Part shown: positions 12,447 through 21,642 of the stretch, piece after piece
Layout: each line of letters opens with the position of its first letter
How positions within the stretch are numbered: the first letter of the stretch is position 1
Assembly: GCA_018830285.1 (NCBI GenBank)
Contig: JAHJSB010000038.1
Span: 31,308-95,307, forward strand
DNA from: Alphaproteobacteria bacterium
Lineage (GTDB): Bacteria; Pseudomonadota; Alphaproteobacteria; Caulobacterales; Hyphomonadaceae
Direction of reading: 5' to 3'
Length of the DNA stretch: 64,000 nucleotides
Position numbers and translations under genes: made by a program
Notes under the pieces: model-generated
What the model saw: the letters and a program-made list of their open reading frames with translations, nothing else
The model's database searches: none
What the model was told of the DNA's origin: nothing

Positions 12447-13349
12447 ATGTGGTGGAGGTGTGCGCTGGTCGCTGCAATGGTGGGGGGAATGGGGCAGCAG
12501 GTGGGCGCTGAGGGTGTCTGGCGTCCCGTCTATCCGGACAATCTCGTCCTGCTCGATACCACGACCGGGACCGTCGCCATCGAACTCGCGCCGGACGCCG
12601 CGCCGCAACATGTTGCGCAGTTCCGCAAGGCGGTTCGCTCCGGCGCACTTGCTGGCGAATATTTCTACCGGGTGGTCGAGGGCCATGTCGCGCAGGCAGG
12701 CCGTGAGTTCGAGCAGCGCATGGCAGGCTGGCCCGACCTGCCGCTTGAGGCCGAGCGCACCGTTGCAGCTGACGGCTTCGTGCCGCTCGGCAATGCAGAC
12801 TTGTTCGCTGCGACGGTCGGCCACCGCGCCGGGTTTGCCGCAGGACGGGACGGCGAGCAGGAATGGCTGCTGAACTGTCCCGGCGCTCTGGGCATGGCGC
12901 GCAATGAAGCTCCGGATACAGGCTCGATCGAATTTTTCATTCCCCTCGCGTCCCGGCGCTACCTTGATCGCAACTACACTGTCTTCGGCCGCGTGATTGA
13001 TGGCATGGACAATGTGCACCGGCTGAAACGGGTCGATCCGGAGGCCGAGGAAAACCACCCGGATCTGTTCGAGAATGGTGAAGCCGCTTCGCAGGCCGCA
13101 TTCGCTTCCCGCGCGGCACGGCTGGCAGGCAATGAGATCCTGTCCATCTCGCTTGCGGCCGACCTGCCTGCCGCCGCCCGGCCTGGTTATGAAGTCATGG
13201 CGACGTCCAGCGACGAATGGGAAAAACTGAAGACGTCCAAACGCGACTATTCCGCAATTGACGCTTTTGTGCATACCCCGCCCATGGTGCTGGACGTGTG
13301 TAGCCTGCCTGTACCGGCTCGCCGTGTCACGCTGCAAACCGGCGACTGA
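12447..13349 (+). CDS. Periplasmic cyclophilin-type peptidyl-prolyl isomerase
   Basis: Predicted exported PPIase. An N-terminal signal peptide (WWRCALVAAMVGG ... VGAEG) is followed by a cyclophilin fold: DTTTGTVAIELAPDAAPQHVAQF, YFYRVVEGHVAQAG (in place of the usual FHRVI..FMIQGG), LGMARNEAPDTGSIEFFI and YTVFGRVIDGMD. The active-site arginine corresponds to YRVV. A C-terminal tail of about 90 residues after the domain is of unknown function and carries a single Cys. Divergent from prmA with 66 bases between starts. Family assignment good, substrate unknown. Confidence 0.85.
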   Translation: MWWRCALVAAMVGGMGQQVGAEGVWRPVYPDNLVLLDTTTGTVAIELAPDAAPQHVAQFRKAVRSGALAGEYFYRVVEGHVAQAGREFEQRMAGWPDLPLEAERTVAADGFVPLGNADLFAATVGHRAGFAAGRDGEQEWLLNCPGALGMARNEAPDTGSIEFFIPLASRRYLDRNYTVFGRVIDGMDNVHRLKRVDPEAEENHPDLFENGEAASQAAFASRAARLAGNEILSISLAADLPAAARPGYEVMATSSDEWEKLKTSKRDYSAIDAFVHTPPMVLDVCSLPVPARRVTLQTGD

Positions 13350-13462
13350 CCGGCCAGAAAATCGGCAGGCCCTTGGGATTTTAGGTTGTTCCCGCCGCCA
13401 TTCTGTCGAATGAAGTGCAGGAGAGCGCAACGACGCGCCAAGAAATGCCAAGGGAGGCTGCA

Positions 13463-14752
13463 TTGACCGGGGTCATGATTTTCATGAGGCGCATTGGCGT
13501 GCTCGCAACACTGGCTGCCGCGATCGCGGTCCCCGCATTTGCCGACACTGGCAACACGGCCTGGATCCTGACATCGACCGCGCTCGTCCTGTTCATGACC
13601 CTGCCGGGACTGGCGCTGTTCTATGGCGGCCTTGTGCAGGCAAAGAACCTCCTGTCCATACTGATGCAGTGTTTCGCCATTGCCTGCCTGATGAGCATCC
13701 TGTGGCTGGCAGTGGGCTATTCGGTGGCCTTCGGACCCGGCACCGGGGGCCTGATCGGCGGATTCAGCAAGATGTTCGCAGCCGGCGTCACCAGTGCGCC
13801 GCTCGACGGTCAGACGATCCCTGAAGCCCTTTTCCTGATGTTCCAGATGACGTTCGCCATCATCACCCCTGCCCTGATCCTCGGCGCCTTTGCCGAACGC
13901 GTGAACTTCGCAGCCGTACTGGTCTTCTCGGCGCTCTGGATGCTCATCTGCTACGCACCGGTGGCGCACTGGGTCTGGGGCGGTGGCTGGCTCGCATCGC
14001 GCGGCCTGATCGATTTTGCGGGTGGTGTCGTCGTGCACACGACCGCTGGCATCTCGGCGCTCGCGTTTGTGCTGATCCTCGGCAAGCGCCAGCATTTTCC
14101 GAAAGACATGCACCCACCGCACAATCCGGCATTCGTCATGCTGGGCGCCTCGATGCTCTGGGTCGGCTGGTTCGGCTTTAATGCCGGCTCGGCCCTGGGT
14201 GCCAACGGCGACGCGGCGCGAGCCATGCTGGTGACCCATACGTCGGCGGCGACCGCTTCCCTGGTCTGGATGTGCATCGAATGGATCAGTTTCAAGCGCC
14301 CGACCCTTGTCGGCATTGCCACCGGCATGGTGGCGGGCCTGGCGACGATCACGCCGGCCGCCGGATCTGTCGGACCGGTCGGCGCTATCATCATCGGCGT
14401 CCTGGCGGCTGTCGTGTGTTATGGCGCGGTCGTGCTGATCCGCAACCGGATGCACATTGACGACAGCCTGGACGTGTTCGCCGTCCATGGTGTCGGCGGC
14501 ATCCTCGGCACGCTGGCCATCCCCTTCCTCGCGGCACTTGGACCGATGGCTCCGGGCCTTGGTGGAACAGCCATTGCCAGCCAGTTCGGCGTGCAACTCC
14601 TCGGCGTCGTTGCTGTTGGGGCCTATTCGGCGATCGTTACTGTCGGCCTGCTGTTTGCGATCAAGGTCTTTATCCCACTACGCGTAAGCGCGGACGAAGA
14701 GGAAGCCGGTCTCGATTCGTCCAGCCATGGCGAAAGCGCGTACCACCACTGA
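13463..14752 (+). CDS. amtB: Ammonium transporter AmtB
   Basis: Trimeric ammonium/ammonia channel of the inner membrane. Typical features: cleavable signal peptide (RRIGVLATLAAAIAVPAFA), then eleven hydrophobic helices, with DTGNTAWILTSTALVLFMTLPGLALFYGG at the start of the mature part and the signature FAERVNFAAVLVFSALW ... YAPVAHWVWGGGWL; the paired pore histidines appear in GGVVVHTTAG and FAVHGVGGILG. The start is uncertain: TTG 13463 has AGGGAGG five bases upstream; ATG 13475 or ATG 13484 are alternatives. No glnK lies beside it in this window, although glnK usually precedes amtB. Confidence 0.95.
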   Translation: MTGVMIFMRRIGVLATLAAAIAVPAFADTGNTAWILTSTALVLFMTLPGLALFYGGLVQAKNLLSILMQCFAIACLMSILWLAVGYSVAFGPGTGGLIGGFSKMFAAGVTSAPLDGQTIPEALFLMFQMTFAIITPALILGAFAERVNFAAVLVFSALWMLICYAPVAHWVWGGGWLASRGLIDFAGGVVVHTTAGISALAFVLILGKRQHFPKDMHPPHNPAFVMLGASMLWVGWFGFNAGSALGANGDAARAMLVTHTSAATASLVWMCIEWISFKRPTLVGIATGMVAGLATITPAAGSVGPVGAIIIGVLAAVVCYGAVVLIRNRMHIDDSLDVFAVHGVGGILGTLAIPFLAALGPMAPGLGGTAIASQFGVQLLGVVAVGAYSAIVTVGLLFAIKVFIPLRVSADEEEAGLDSSSHGESAYHH

Positions 14753-14763
14753 CATGCGGCGCG

Positions 14764-14787
14764 GCGCCTGCCCTTGACAGCAGGCGC
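14764..14787 (+). terminator. Hairpin after amtB
   Basis: Perfect 8-bp stem GCGCCTGC/GCAGGCGC with an 8-base loop, 12 bases after the amtB stop. It lacks a T-tract, so termination would be weak or it may act as a 3' stabiliser. Its loop contains a possible TTG start of the next gene (14774), which argues for the downstream ATG instead. Confidence 0.4.
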
Positions 14788-14809
14788 TACCCATTTCACC
14801 GATAAGGGC

Positions 14810-15574
14810 ATGGCAATACCGTTCAGTTCCTGTCCGGGCCTCGCGGGTTTGCAAGGCATCACCCACGGCTTTTTCGGTCGTCAGGGCGGCGTGTCGACGG
14901 GTCTGTATGACAGCCTCAATGTTGGTGTCGGCTCTGGCGACAAGCCGGACGCAATCTCCCGCAACCGGGCGCTTGTTGCCGCCACGCTTGGCGCCGAGCA
15001 CTTATTGTCTTGCTACCAGGTCCATTCGGCCAGCGTTGTCCCGGTCGCAGCCCCGTGGAGCGAACGCCCCCAGGCCGATGCGATGGTCACCGACCGGCCC
15101 GGCATCGGCCTTTGCATCCTGACCGCCGATTGCACGCCCGTCCTGTTCGCCGACGCCGAGGCAGGGGTGATCGGAGCTGCACATGCGGGCTGGAAGGGTG
15201 CGCTTGGGGGGGTGCTGGAGGCAACGGTGACCGCCATGACGAATCTCGGTGCCGAACGCTCGCGTATTCGCGCCGCGATCGGCCCGACAATCGGACAGGC
15301 GAGCTATGAGGTCGGTCCGGAATTCCGCGACGCATTCATGTCTGGCTCGCCCGGAAGCGAGGTGCTGTTCCAACCCGGCAAGGGCGACCGGCTCCAGTTC
15401 GACCTGCCAGGCTTTGTCCGCCAGCGGCTGGACGCGGTGGGCATCGGCGCGGTGACCGATGTGGGGCATGACACGTGCGCGATGGAAGACGCCTATTTTT
15501 CCAATCGTCGCCGCAATCATCGCGGCGAAGCCGACTATGGCCGCAACGGATCCGTGATCGTGCTGAAGGGCTGA
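14810..15574 (+). CDS. pgeF: Peptidoglycan editing factor / purine nucleoside phosphorylase PgeF (YfiH, laccase domain)
   Basis: DUF152/YfiH-family metalloenzyme; members have been shown to phosphorolyse purine nucleosides and to edit peptidoglycan precursors. The metal-binding signatures are intact: [19 protein letters not shown] and [13 protein letters not shown], with C-terminal [15 protein letters not shown]. The ATG at 14810 gives 254 residues starting MAIPFSS; a TTG at 14774 would add 12 residues but lies inside a hairpin loop. It lies between amtB and prs, all in the same direction. Confidence 0.9.
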   Translation: MAIPFSSCPGLAGLQGITHGFFGRQGGVSTGLYDSLNVGVGSGDKPDAISRNRALVAATLGAEHLLSCYQVHSASVVPVAAPWSERPQADAMVTDRPGIGLCILTADCTPVLFADAEAGVIGAAHAGWKGALGGVLEATVTAMTNLGAERSRIRAAIGPTIGQASYEVGPEFRDAFMSGSPGSEVLFQPGKGDRLQFDLPGFVRQRLDAVGIGAVTDVGHDTCAMEDAYFSNRRRNHRGEADYGRNGSVIVLKG

Positions 15575-15717
15575 AACGCGCCGCCGAGTGTTGCCGATTC
15601 AACGCGCCTGCCACTTCATCCGATCTGCATCGCGCGAACGCGGTGTTTGGCGGTTGCGACTCGCTGGGCTTTGTTACAAAAGCGACACGGCGCCGGGCAG
15701 TCAGGGGTAATGAGTCC

Positions 15718-16653
15718 ATGAAACTTCTATCGTGCAACGCGAACCGACCATTGGCGGAAGCCATTGCGGACTATCTCGACACCCGCCTCACACGATCTGA
15801 AGTCAAATCCTTTGCCGACCAGGAAATCTTCGTCCGCATCGACGAGAATGTCCGGGGCGAAGACGTTTTCGTGATCCAGTCGACCTCCTACCCGGCCAAT
15901 GACAACCTGATGCAGCTGCTGATCTGCATGGACGCGCTGAAGCGCGCCTCGGCCCGGCGCATCACGGCTGTGATCCCCTATTTCGGATACGCCCGCCAGG
16001 ACCGCAAGACCGATGGCCGCACGCCGATCTCGGCCAAGCTGGTCGCCAACCTGATCTGCTCGGCGGGGGCTGACCGCGTGCTGACTGTCGATCTCCATGC
16101 CGGCCAGATCCAGGGCTTTTTCGATATCCCGACGGACAACCTGTTCGGTGGCCCGGTCATGGTCGATGACATCAAGGAGCGCTTCAACGGCGACAAGATC
16201 ATCGTTGTCTCGCCGGATGTCGGCGGCGTGGTGCGCGCACGCGCCCTTGCCAAACGTATCGATGCCGACCTGGCCATCGTCGACAAGCGCCGCCCGGAAG
16301 CGGGCAAGTCGGAAGTCATGAACATTATCGGCGACGTCAAAGGCGCCCGCTGCATCATGCTGGATGACATGTGTGACAGCGGCGGGACGCTCGCCAATGC
16401 CGCTGCAGCGCTGAAGGAACACGGCGCCACGTCGGTGTCAGCCTATGTCACGCACGGCGTGTTATCGGGTGAAGCGGTCAAACGGATTGAAACGTCGGTT
16501 CTCGACGAACTGGTAATGACGGACACGATCCAGCCATCTGAGTCGGCGCGGAAATCCAAATCCATTCGCATCCTGCCCATCGCTCCCCTGCTCGGCGAAG
16601 CCATCCGCCGCATCGCGAATGAAGAGAGCGTCTCGAAACTGTTCGACCGCTAG
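15718..16653 (+). CDS. prs: Ribose-phosphate pyrophosphokinase
   Basis: Makes PRPP from ribose-5-phosphate and ATP for nucleotide, His and Trp synthesis; cytoplasmic. Start ATG 15718 ([20 protein letters not shown]) gives 311 residues, normal. PRPP synthetase signature seen as [18 protein letters not shown], flexible-loop region [10 protein letters not shown], and PRPP-binding loop [12 protein letters not shown]. The frame is open further upstream but that part is not Prs-like. AGGGG lies about 11 bases before the start. Confidence 0.96.
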   Translation: MKLLSCNANRPLAEAIADYLDTRLTRSEVKSFADQEIFVRIDENVRGEDVFVIQSTSYPANDNLMQLLICMDALKRASARRITAVIPYFGYARQDRKTDGRTPISAKLVANLICSAGADRVLTVDLHAGQIQGFFDIPTDNLFGGPVMVDDIKERFNGDKIIVVSPDVGGVVRARALAKRIDADLAIVDKRRPEAGKSEVMNIIGDVKGARCIMLDDMCDSGGTLANAAAALKEHGATSVSAYVTHGVLSGEAVKRIETSVLDELVMTDTIQPSESARKSKSIRILPIAPLLGEAIRRIANEESVSKLFDR

Positions 16654-16771
16654 GCCCATAGCGCTTCGTTCTCGCGCTCCGCGACCCAATCGAATTCGCA
16701 TGCGAAAGCCGCTGTGAGCCTGTTGGCAGTCACTGCGGTAGACATTATGTGCTGTATGAAGGGGTTTCGAC

Positions 16772-17050
16772 CTATTCCACGGTCCAGCCGCGAGGAGTGC
16801 GGCGGGCGTTGAGCGTCATCGGTTCGTCGCCGGAATGTGGTTGCTTGGCGGGGGCAGGTCGGCCACCGGAGAAACGCATGACAAGGGCTGCACCGGCCAG
16901 GATCAGTCCGGCAATCGCCGTCATCACTGCGAAGACACCCGCGGCAGCGACGAGGATCATGCCAATCATTACCTGGATGAACAGGCTGATCCCGCCGCGC
17001 GCGGCGCCAGCGAGATTGAAATGGAAGAGTCCTGAAGCGTTTTGGGTCAT
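16772..17050 (-). CDS. Small two-helix membrane protein
   Basis: 92 residues, start ATG with AAGGAAC six bases upstream. Two adjacent hydrophobic segments (about 17-42 and 43-60) separated by only a few residues, followed by a polar tail rich in Pro, Arg and Lys. No recognised family. It lies upstream-to-downstream with the J-domain gene on the same strand (93 bases apart) and could be cotranscribed. Confidence 0.6.
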   Translation of the reverse strand: MTQNASGLFHFNLAGAARGGISLFIQVMIGMILVAAAGVFAVMTAIAGLILAGAALVMRFSGGRPAPAKQPHSGDEPMTLNARRTPRGWTVE

Positions 17051-17142
17051 GTCAGTTCCTTGTATCGCTTACCAACATGGCGGCATCATGGCAGCGCGTC
17101 AATCACGGTTGATGCGAGCGGCATGCCAATCGCGTGAACTGG

Positions 17143-17847
17143 CTAGTCAGGGCGCACCAGCAGGCCGCGCTCCGTGCGGATCTGGGCATAGGCCGACGTG
17201 ATCGACGCCGCCTTTGCGTGCGCGGCATTCTCGAATTCGCGCGGTGCGCCCATCTGCACGACGCGATCGGGGTGGTTGTCGGCCATGAGCTGGCGATAGG
17301 CGGCGCGGATCGACTTGAATTCGGCATCGTGCGCCACGCCGAGGACCAGGTACGGATCATCCCGCTCCGGCCCGAGATGGCTGGCGCGGATGCGACGGAA
17401 CGTGCCCTCGCTGAACCCGAAGGCCAGGCTGACATTTTTCAGGAACTGCATCTCGGGATCGGTGATGACGCCATCCGCACCAGCGATCTCGAACAGGCCA
17501 TCCAGCACGCCTTCCAGCAGGCAGGGGCGGTTGCGGTACTTGCGTCCGATGCGCCTTGCATAGCTTTCATAGCCGCGCACGGTCTGGCGGGCGATGTTGA
17601 AGACTCGACGGACATTGTCGGCATCTTCGGGCGCTGCGCGGAAAACGCGCGAAAAGACCATGATTTCCCGATCTGTGACGGCGCCGTCGGCCATCGCGAG
17701 CTTCGCGCCGAGTCCGACAACCGCTGCGGTAAAGCCGACATCATTGGGATCGGGCGCACATTCAATGCCATCGGCAGCCGGTTCGGGTGAGGAATCGGGT
17801 TCAAACAGGCGTTTTCCACCTTCCAGCAGTCGTGTCCACAGGCTCAT
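17143..17847 (-). CDS. TerB / J-domain co-chaperone-like protein (DjlA-like)
   Basis: 234 residues. The middle (about 38-155) is a TerB-like helical domain with acidic DGAVTDREI and DGVITDPEM motifs; the C-terminal 70 residues are a J domain with the HPD triad in ADNHPDRVV. This architecture matches DjlA, an Hsp70 (DnaK) co-chaperone, but the N-terminal membrane helix of E. coli DjlA is absent, so this form is probably soluble. The J domain seems to lack the long basic helix II extension. Function in stress response is inferred from family. Confidence 0.82.
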   Translation of the reverse strand: MSLWTRLLEGGKRLFEPDSSPEPAADGIECAPDPNDVGFTAAVVGLGAKLAMADGAVTDREIMVFSRVFRAAPEDADNVRRVFNIARQTVRGYESYARRIGRKYRNRPCLLEGVLDGLFEIAGADGVITDPEMQFLKNVSLAFGFSEGTFRRIRASHLGPERDDPYLVLGVAHDAEFKSIRAAYRQLMADNHPDRVVQMGAPREFENAAHAKAASITSAYAQIRTERGLLVRPD

Positions 17848-17935
17848 TTGCCGGTCTTATAACAGATTATCCAAACGATGTGAGTGAGTCCCGCTGACAT
17901 ATGCGTGAAGCAAATGGACACACGGGCGTATCGGG

Positions 17936-18805
17936 TCAGGCGTCGCGGGCGGCAACCATCTGCTTCAGTTCTGCAATCTCGGCGCGCATCGACGTCATGA
18001 GCCGCACCATCTCGCTGCGCTGGCCCTCGGCTTCGTCGATATCTTCTTCGATTTCCCCCAGTCCTTCGACCAGAACGGCCTTCTGTTCCGACGCCAATGC
18101 TTCCACGACCAGGGCGATGAACAGGTTGAGGATGGCAAAACTGGCGATGAAGATGAAGATCATGAAGAAAATCCAGGCATAGGGATTGCCGTCATCGATG
18201 ACTTTCTGGACCACTTCGAAGCGCCAGCCATCCATCGTCATCACCTGGAACAGCGAATAGGCGGATTTCGGCAGGTCGCCGAACAGGAGCGCAACGTCCG
18301 GATCAGTCGTGTCGCCAAACATGTTCGTGGCCATGACCGCAGCGACATAGGTGACGAGCGCCAGGACGGCAAAGATCGCGCCCATGCCGGGCAGCGCGTT
18401 CATCAGGGCTTCTGTAATACGCTTCATCATCGGAATGATGTGCAGGAGACGCAGGACGCGGAGCACACGCATGGCGCGCAGGACACTGAAGCCGGCGCCG
18501 CCGGGCAACATCGACACGCCAATGACCACGAAATCGAACCAGTTCCAGCCGGAGCGGAAGAACTGGACCCGGTACACGAAAAGTTTCAGCAGGATCTCGA
18601 CGGCAAACACAAAGGTGACGGCCCGGTCAAAGACCTCAAGCGCCACGACAAGGTCATTCGGCAGGGACCTGTGATAGGTCAACACGCCCAGAACGACGGC
18701 GTTGATGACGATCAGAATGATGATGAATTGGCGGAACCAGGGGCGTTCGATCTCGCGTTCGATCACAGAATTGCTGGTATCATAGTCAAGTGTCGCACGT
18801 TCCAT
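17936..18805 (-). CDS. Bacterial voltage-gated cation channel (NaChBac/BacNav-like)
   Basis: 289 residues, six transmembrane segments as in one-domain tetrameric voltage-gated channels. S4 shows arginines every third residue (R110, R113, R116, R119). The pore loop (about 183-200) holds the filter T190-M191-D192-G193-W194, aligned with TLESW of sodium channels, so the ring acid is Asp and the next residue Gly. S6 carries the conserved Asn (N227, ILNLFIALVV). The C-terminal 45 residues are an acidic neck plus coiled coil. The start ATG 18805 has AAGGGAG eight bases upstream; ATG 18832 is less likely. Sodium versus calcium selectivity is open. Confidence 0.88.
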   Translation of the reverse strand: MERATLDYDTSNSVIEREIERPWFRQFIIILIVINAVVLGVLTYHRSLPNDLVVALEVFDRAVTFVFAVEILLKLFVYRVQFFRSGWNWFDFVVIGVSMLPGGAGFSVLRAMRVLRVLRLLHIIPMMKRITEALMNALPGMGAIFAVLALVTYVAAVMATNMFGDTTDPDVALLFGDLPKSAYSLFQVMTMDGWRFEVVQKVIDDGNPYAWIFFMIFIFIASFAILNLFIALVVEALASEQKAVLVEGLGEIEEDIDEAEGQRSEMVRLMTSMRAEIAELKQMVAARDA

Positions 18806-18887
18806 GCCTGAATCTCCCTTGTGGACCTGCATCGCCCAACACAGGTTCTGCCCGCTATGGCGTAGCCTGCCAATTGCGGAATGAGCG

Positions 18888-19361
18888 TCAGTCCGCCGAC
18901 GTGGTCGTGTCCGAGACGATCAGCCATTCGCCATCAATCTTGCGCAGGACCAGTGTGTAGAGGCCGGACGGCCGATCACCCGCACGCTCGAGCGCCCAGG
19001 CACCATGCGCAATGGCTGCGTCAGACGACAGAATGACGATCTCATAGTCGGACGTCACAAGACGCCCCATCAGGTCCGGCGTTGCATACACCCAGCGATA
19101 GCGCGCATTGGTTTCATCCCACCCGCGTGTGACATTTCCACCCGACGCGAAACGCAATTCCGGGGAGCGCCAATAACCGTCCATGAAGCCATCGATGTCG
19201 CCGCGGTTCCAGGCGTCATCCTGCTGTTCCAGAAGGGCGGTGATCGCGCCCACTTCTGCGGCAGATGAAACCGCAGCCGCAGGTGGCGGCTGGCCTGTGC
19301 CCCCGCTCGTGCACGCGGCCATGGGCAGTGACAGGAGGACGGCCGCGAACAGGTGTTTCAT
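18888..19361 (-). CDS. Lipoprotein with DUF4440/SnoaL-like NTF2 fold
   Basis: 157 residues. Lipoprotein signal with lipobox MAAC (MKHLFAAVLLSLPMAAC), then a Gly/Pro/Ala-rich linker, then an NTF2-like domain: LLEQQDDAWNRGDIDGFMDGYW, LRFASGGNV, ALERAGDRPSGLYTLVLRKIDGEWLIVSDTTT. This is typical of DUF4440 ketosteroid-isomerase-like proteins, whose ligands are mostly unknown. The start is ATG 19361; the longer frame upstream is not protein-like. Predicted outer or inner membrane-anchored periplasmic protein. Confidence 0.82.
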   Translation of the reverse strand: MKHLFAAVLLSLPMAACTSGGTGQPPPAAAVSSAAEVGAITALLEQQDDAWNRGDIDGFMDGYWRSPELRFASGGNVTRGWDETNARYRWVYATPDLMGRLVTSDYEIVILSSDAAIAHGAWALERAGDRPSGLYTLVLRKIDGEWLIVSDTTTSAD

Positions 19362-19392
19362 GTCGAGTGTTCCCGATTGGGCTGATGGACGC

Positions 19393-20184
19393 CTAGTGCA
19401 ATTCCGCTTCCGAGGTCGCGGCATCGCCATTCGCTGCCGCCAGTTCCTCGTCATCGTCTTCTTCGATATCCGCGTCCGGTTCATCCTTGGGCAGCTTGTG
19501 CTTGCCGAGCGGTCCGCGCGTGTCGGCGTGCCGGTCATATTGCATGTTGTAGTATTCGTGGGCGGTATGGGTCAGCGGTTGCGGCGTCAGGTTCAGCCCG
19601 TATGTGCGGAGCCGTTCGACGACTTCATCCCGCAGGTACATGCCGGGCAAGGCGCCCTGGCTGAAGCCATGGCCCTTCATCCAGCTGCGCACATGCCAGC
19701 TGCGCACGACGCCCGCGTCGGACGGACGGGCCCCGCCATGCACTTCCCACATGTAGAGCGTCGCAATGCCGTTGATCACAGCGTCCATCGCATCATCAAG
19801 AGATGTTGACGGATCGCGGCCCTGGGCCAGTGTCGCCCGCAGGCTCATCTTGCGGGCTTCGAGTTCTTGGTACGTGGCGCCAAGGACGGCGATTGCATTC
19901 CGGTTGGCGCGGATCATGGTCGAATTGACGCCGTCGAGCTGGGGATGACGGATCGGCAGGAGGGCGTCGGGCCCGGCTTCGTGATTGGCGGCGATCTGGG
20001 CGATTTCATTGACCATGCGCTGCAGGTTGATGCGCAATTCGTGGCTGACGCCTTCGAGGGCCGATATGGCCCCTTCGCGTTCATCGTCGCGCAGGCGCCA
20101 GAATTGCCAGGCGATCAGGAGTGCCGCAGCGATCAGGAGGCCGAGGCCGCCTGTAAAAAATGTGTAGAAATCCGACTCGCTCAT
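19393..20184 (-). CDS. Membrane-anchored protein of unknown function
   Basis: 263 residues from ATG 20184. One N-terminal transmembrane helix (about 9-28, GGLGLLIAAALLIAWQFW) followed by a charged, largely helical soluble part with a regularly spaced region around ISALEGVSHELRINLQRMVNEI, and a very acidic tail (EPDADIEEDDDEE). No family recognised. The helical segment after the membrane anchor recalls sensor-type signalling helices, but no kinase motif is present. It lies 31 bases upstream of the lipoprotein gene on the same strand. Confidence 0.65.
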   Translation of the reverse strand: MSESDFYTFFTGGLGLLIAAALLIAWQFWRLRDDEREGAISALEGVSHELRINLQRMVNEIAQIAANHEAGPDALLPIRHPQLDGVNSTMIRANRNAIAVLGATYQELEARKMSLRATLAQGRDPSTSLDDAMDAVINGIATLYMWEVHGGARPSDAGVVRSWHVRSWMKGHGFSQGALPGMYLRDEVVERLRTYGLNLTPQPLTHTAHEYYNMQYDRHADTRGPLGKHKLPKDEPDADIEEDDDEELAAANGDAATSEAELH

Positions 20185-20252
20185 TCTGAGGTCCCCTTCA
20201 ATCGTCCTGCATGGCCTGACCGGCCACACCCCCAACCAATTGAAGGCGAAGC

Positions 20253-21131
20253 TTAGCCGCCAAGTGCCCGGCCTGCAATCACCTGAAGCTTTGCCAGCAT
20301 GGCAGGATCGCGCGCCGCCGGGGCCGTGATCAGGGCATGGTCGAGGCAAGTATCGATGCCATCCGGTGAGGGGGTGCGAGGCCTGTCTGCCAGCATTTCA
20401 GCCAGCCGCACCACGGCCTGACGGGCCAGCGCGCTGTTCTGGCCCATGATTTCCAGCACATTTGTCACACTGACTGCCTCTTCCTCTTCGCGCCAGCAAT
20501 CATAGTCGGTGACCATCGCGAGCGTGGCGTAGGGCAGCTCTGCCTCACGCGCAAGCTTGGCCTCAGGCATGGCCGTCATGCCGATGACGTCGCAGCCCCA
20601 CTGGCGATAGAGCTTCGATTCCGCCAGCGATGAGAATTGCGGGCCCTCCATCGCGAGATAGGTGCCACCTCGGTGCATTTCGACGCCAACAGATGCGGCG
20701 GCATCGCCGGCGAGCTCGGATAGACGGGAGCATACCGGGCGCGCCATGGAGACATGCGCAACCATTCCCGGACCAAAGAAGGTGGATTCCCGGGCCACTG
20801 TGCGGTCAATGAACTGGTCGACGGCGACGAAATGGCCCGGAACATATTGTTCCTTCAGGCTCCCGCAGGCCGAAATGGAAAGAACGTCCGTCACACCGGC
20901 GGCCTTGAGGGCCGCGATATTGGCGCGGTAGGGCACGCCTGTCGGTGTCAGCCGGTGGCCCTTGCCATGGCGCGGCAGGAAGACCAGCTCGACATCACCG
21001 ATGCGGCCGCGCACCAGCGTATCCGAGGGTGCGCCCCAAGGCGTTTCGACCGTCTCTTCGCGGCGCTCCTCAAGGCCTTCAATCTCGTAGAGGCCAGAGC
21101 CGCCAATTATGCCGAGTGTCCATTGGGTCAT
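20253..21131 (-). CDS. mtnP: S-methyl-5'-thioadenosine phosphorylase
   Basis: Phosphorolyses methylthioadenosine from polyamine synthesis to adenine and methylthioribose-1-phosphate, part of methionine salvage. PNP/MTAP family 2: LGIIGGSGLYEIEG at the N-terminus, FLPRHGKGHRLTPTGVPYRANI, the signature ISACGSLKEQYVPGHFVAVDQFIDRT, GGTYLAMEGPQFSS and IGMTAMPEAKLAREAELPYATLAMVTDYDCW. The TDYD motif with Asp favours MTAP-type adenine nucleoside specificity. 292 residues, normal. Its start overlaps the upstream GNAT stop by four bases. Confidence 0.95.
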   Translation of the reverse strand: MTQWTLGIIGGSGLYEIEGLEERREETVETPWGAPSDTLVRGRIGDVELVFLPRHGKGHRLTPTGVPYRANIAALKAAGVTDVLSISACGSLKEQYVPGHFVAVDQFIDRTVARESTFFGPGMVAHVSMARPVCSRLSELAGDAAASVGVEMHRGGTYLAMEGPQFSSLAESKLYRQWGCDVIGMTAMPEAKLAREAELPYATLAMVTDYDCWREEEEAVSVTNVLEIMGQNSALARQAVVRLAEMLADRPRTPSPDGIDTCLDHALITAPAARDPAMLAKLQVIAGRALGG

Positions 21132-21637
21132 GTATCAGTCCTGAAAATCTTGCGCATGCCGAAGGGCGGCGGGGAAAGCGGGTTGGGTGTGGTCAGCTCA
21201 ACATCATCTGCGCCCACGTAATCAAGTGCTTCGTAGAACACGATCAGGCGAGGCTGATCTGTCCGTATAGCCAGCTGCGCGCCCCCTGCCCTGCGCGCGA
21301 GGCCCATCGCATCCAGCTCGCGGAGAATGACGGCGCCAAATCCGCGCTTCTGGAAGCCCGGGAGCACGCCGATACGCTTGATCTCGATCCAGTTGCCCCG
21401 CCCGCCGGGCCCCGGAACGGGCACAAAACGACCGGAGCCGACCGGCTCAACGTCCAGTTCAAGGATAACACCGCCGCCCTTGGCAAGCTGGGCTGCAACG
21501 CTTCCGGGCGTTTCGCGAAAGACAGTGGATTCGGCGCTTACACGACCCGTCCATATGCGACGCGTCAGGGCTTCAATCAAAAAGCCGTCCGCCGCGGTTG
21601 CGTGGCGGACGGCTGGAGCTCGTGCCTTGGCAGGCAA
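21128..21637 (-). CDS. GNAT family N-acetyltransferase
   Basis: 169 residues. Acetyl-CoA binding motif A is seen as IKRIGVLPGFQKRGFGAVILREL, followed by motif B RTDQPRLIVFYEALDYV. The acceptor substrate is unknown. Its 3' end is coupled to mtnP (ATGA overlap), and it begins 5 bases after petC's stop coordinate on the same strand, so it may be read through from the bc1 operon. Confidence 0.85.
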   Translation of the reverse strand: MPAKARAPAVRHATAADGFLIEALTRRIWTGRVSAESTVFRETPGSVAAQLAKGGGVILELDVEPVGSGRFVPVPGPGGRGNWIEIKRIGVLPGFQKRGFGAVILRELDAMGLARRAGGAQLAIRTDQPRLIVFYEALDYVGADDVELTTPNPLSPPPFGMRKIFRTDT

Positions 21638-21642
21638 GGCGC

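Noticed and set aside
13247..14596. Long open frame of 449 codons antisense to amtB
   Set aside because: High-GC third-position shadow of amtB; composition is Arg/Gly/Asp-rich and has no recognisable domain.
16695..16706. TTCGCATGCGAA palindrome after prs
   Set aside because: Single short palindrome with no gene start nearby and no second copy; could be chance.
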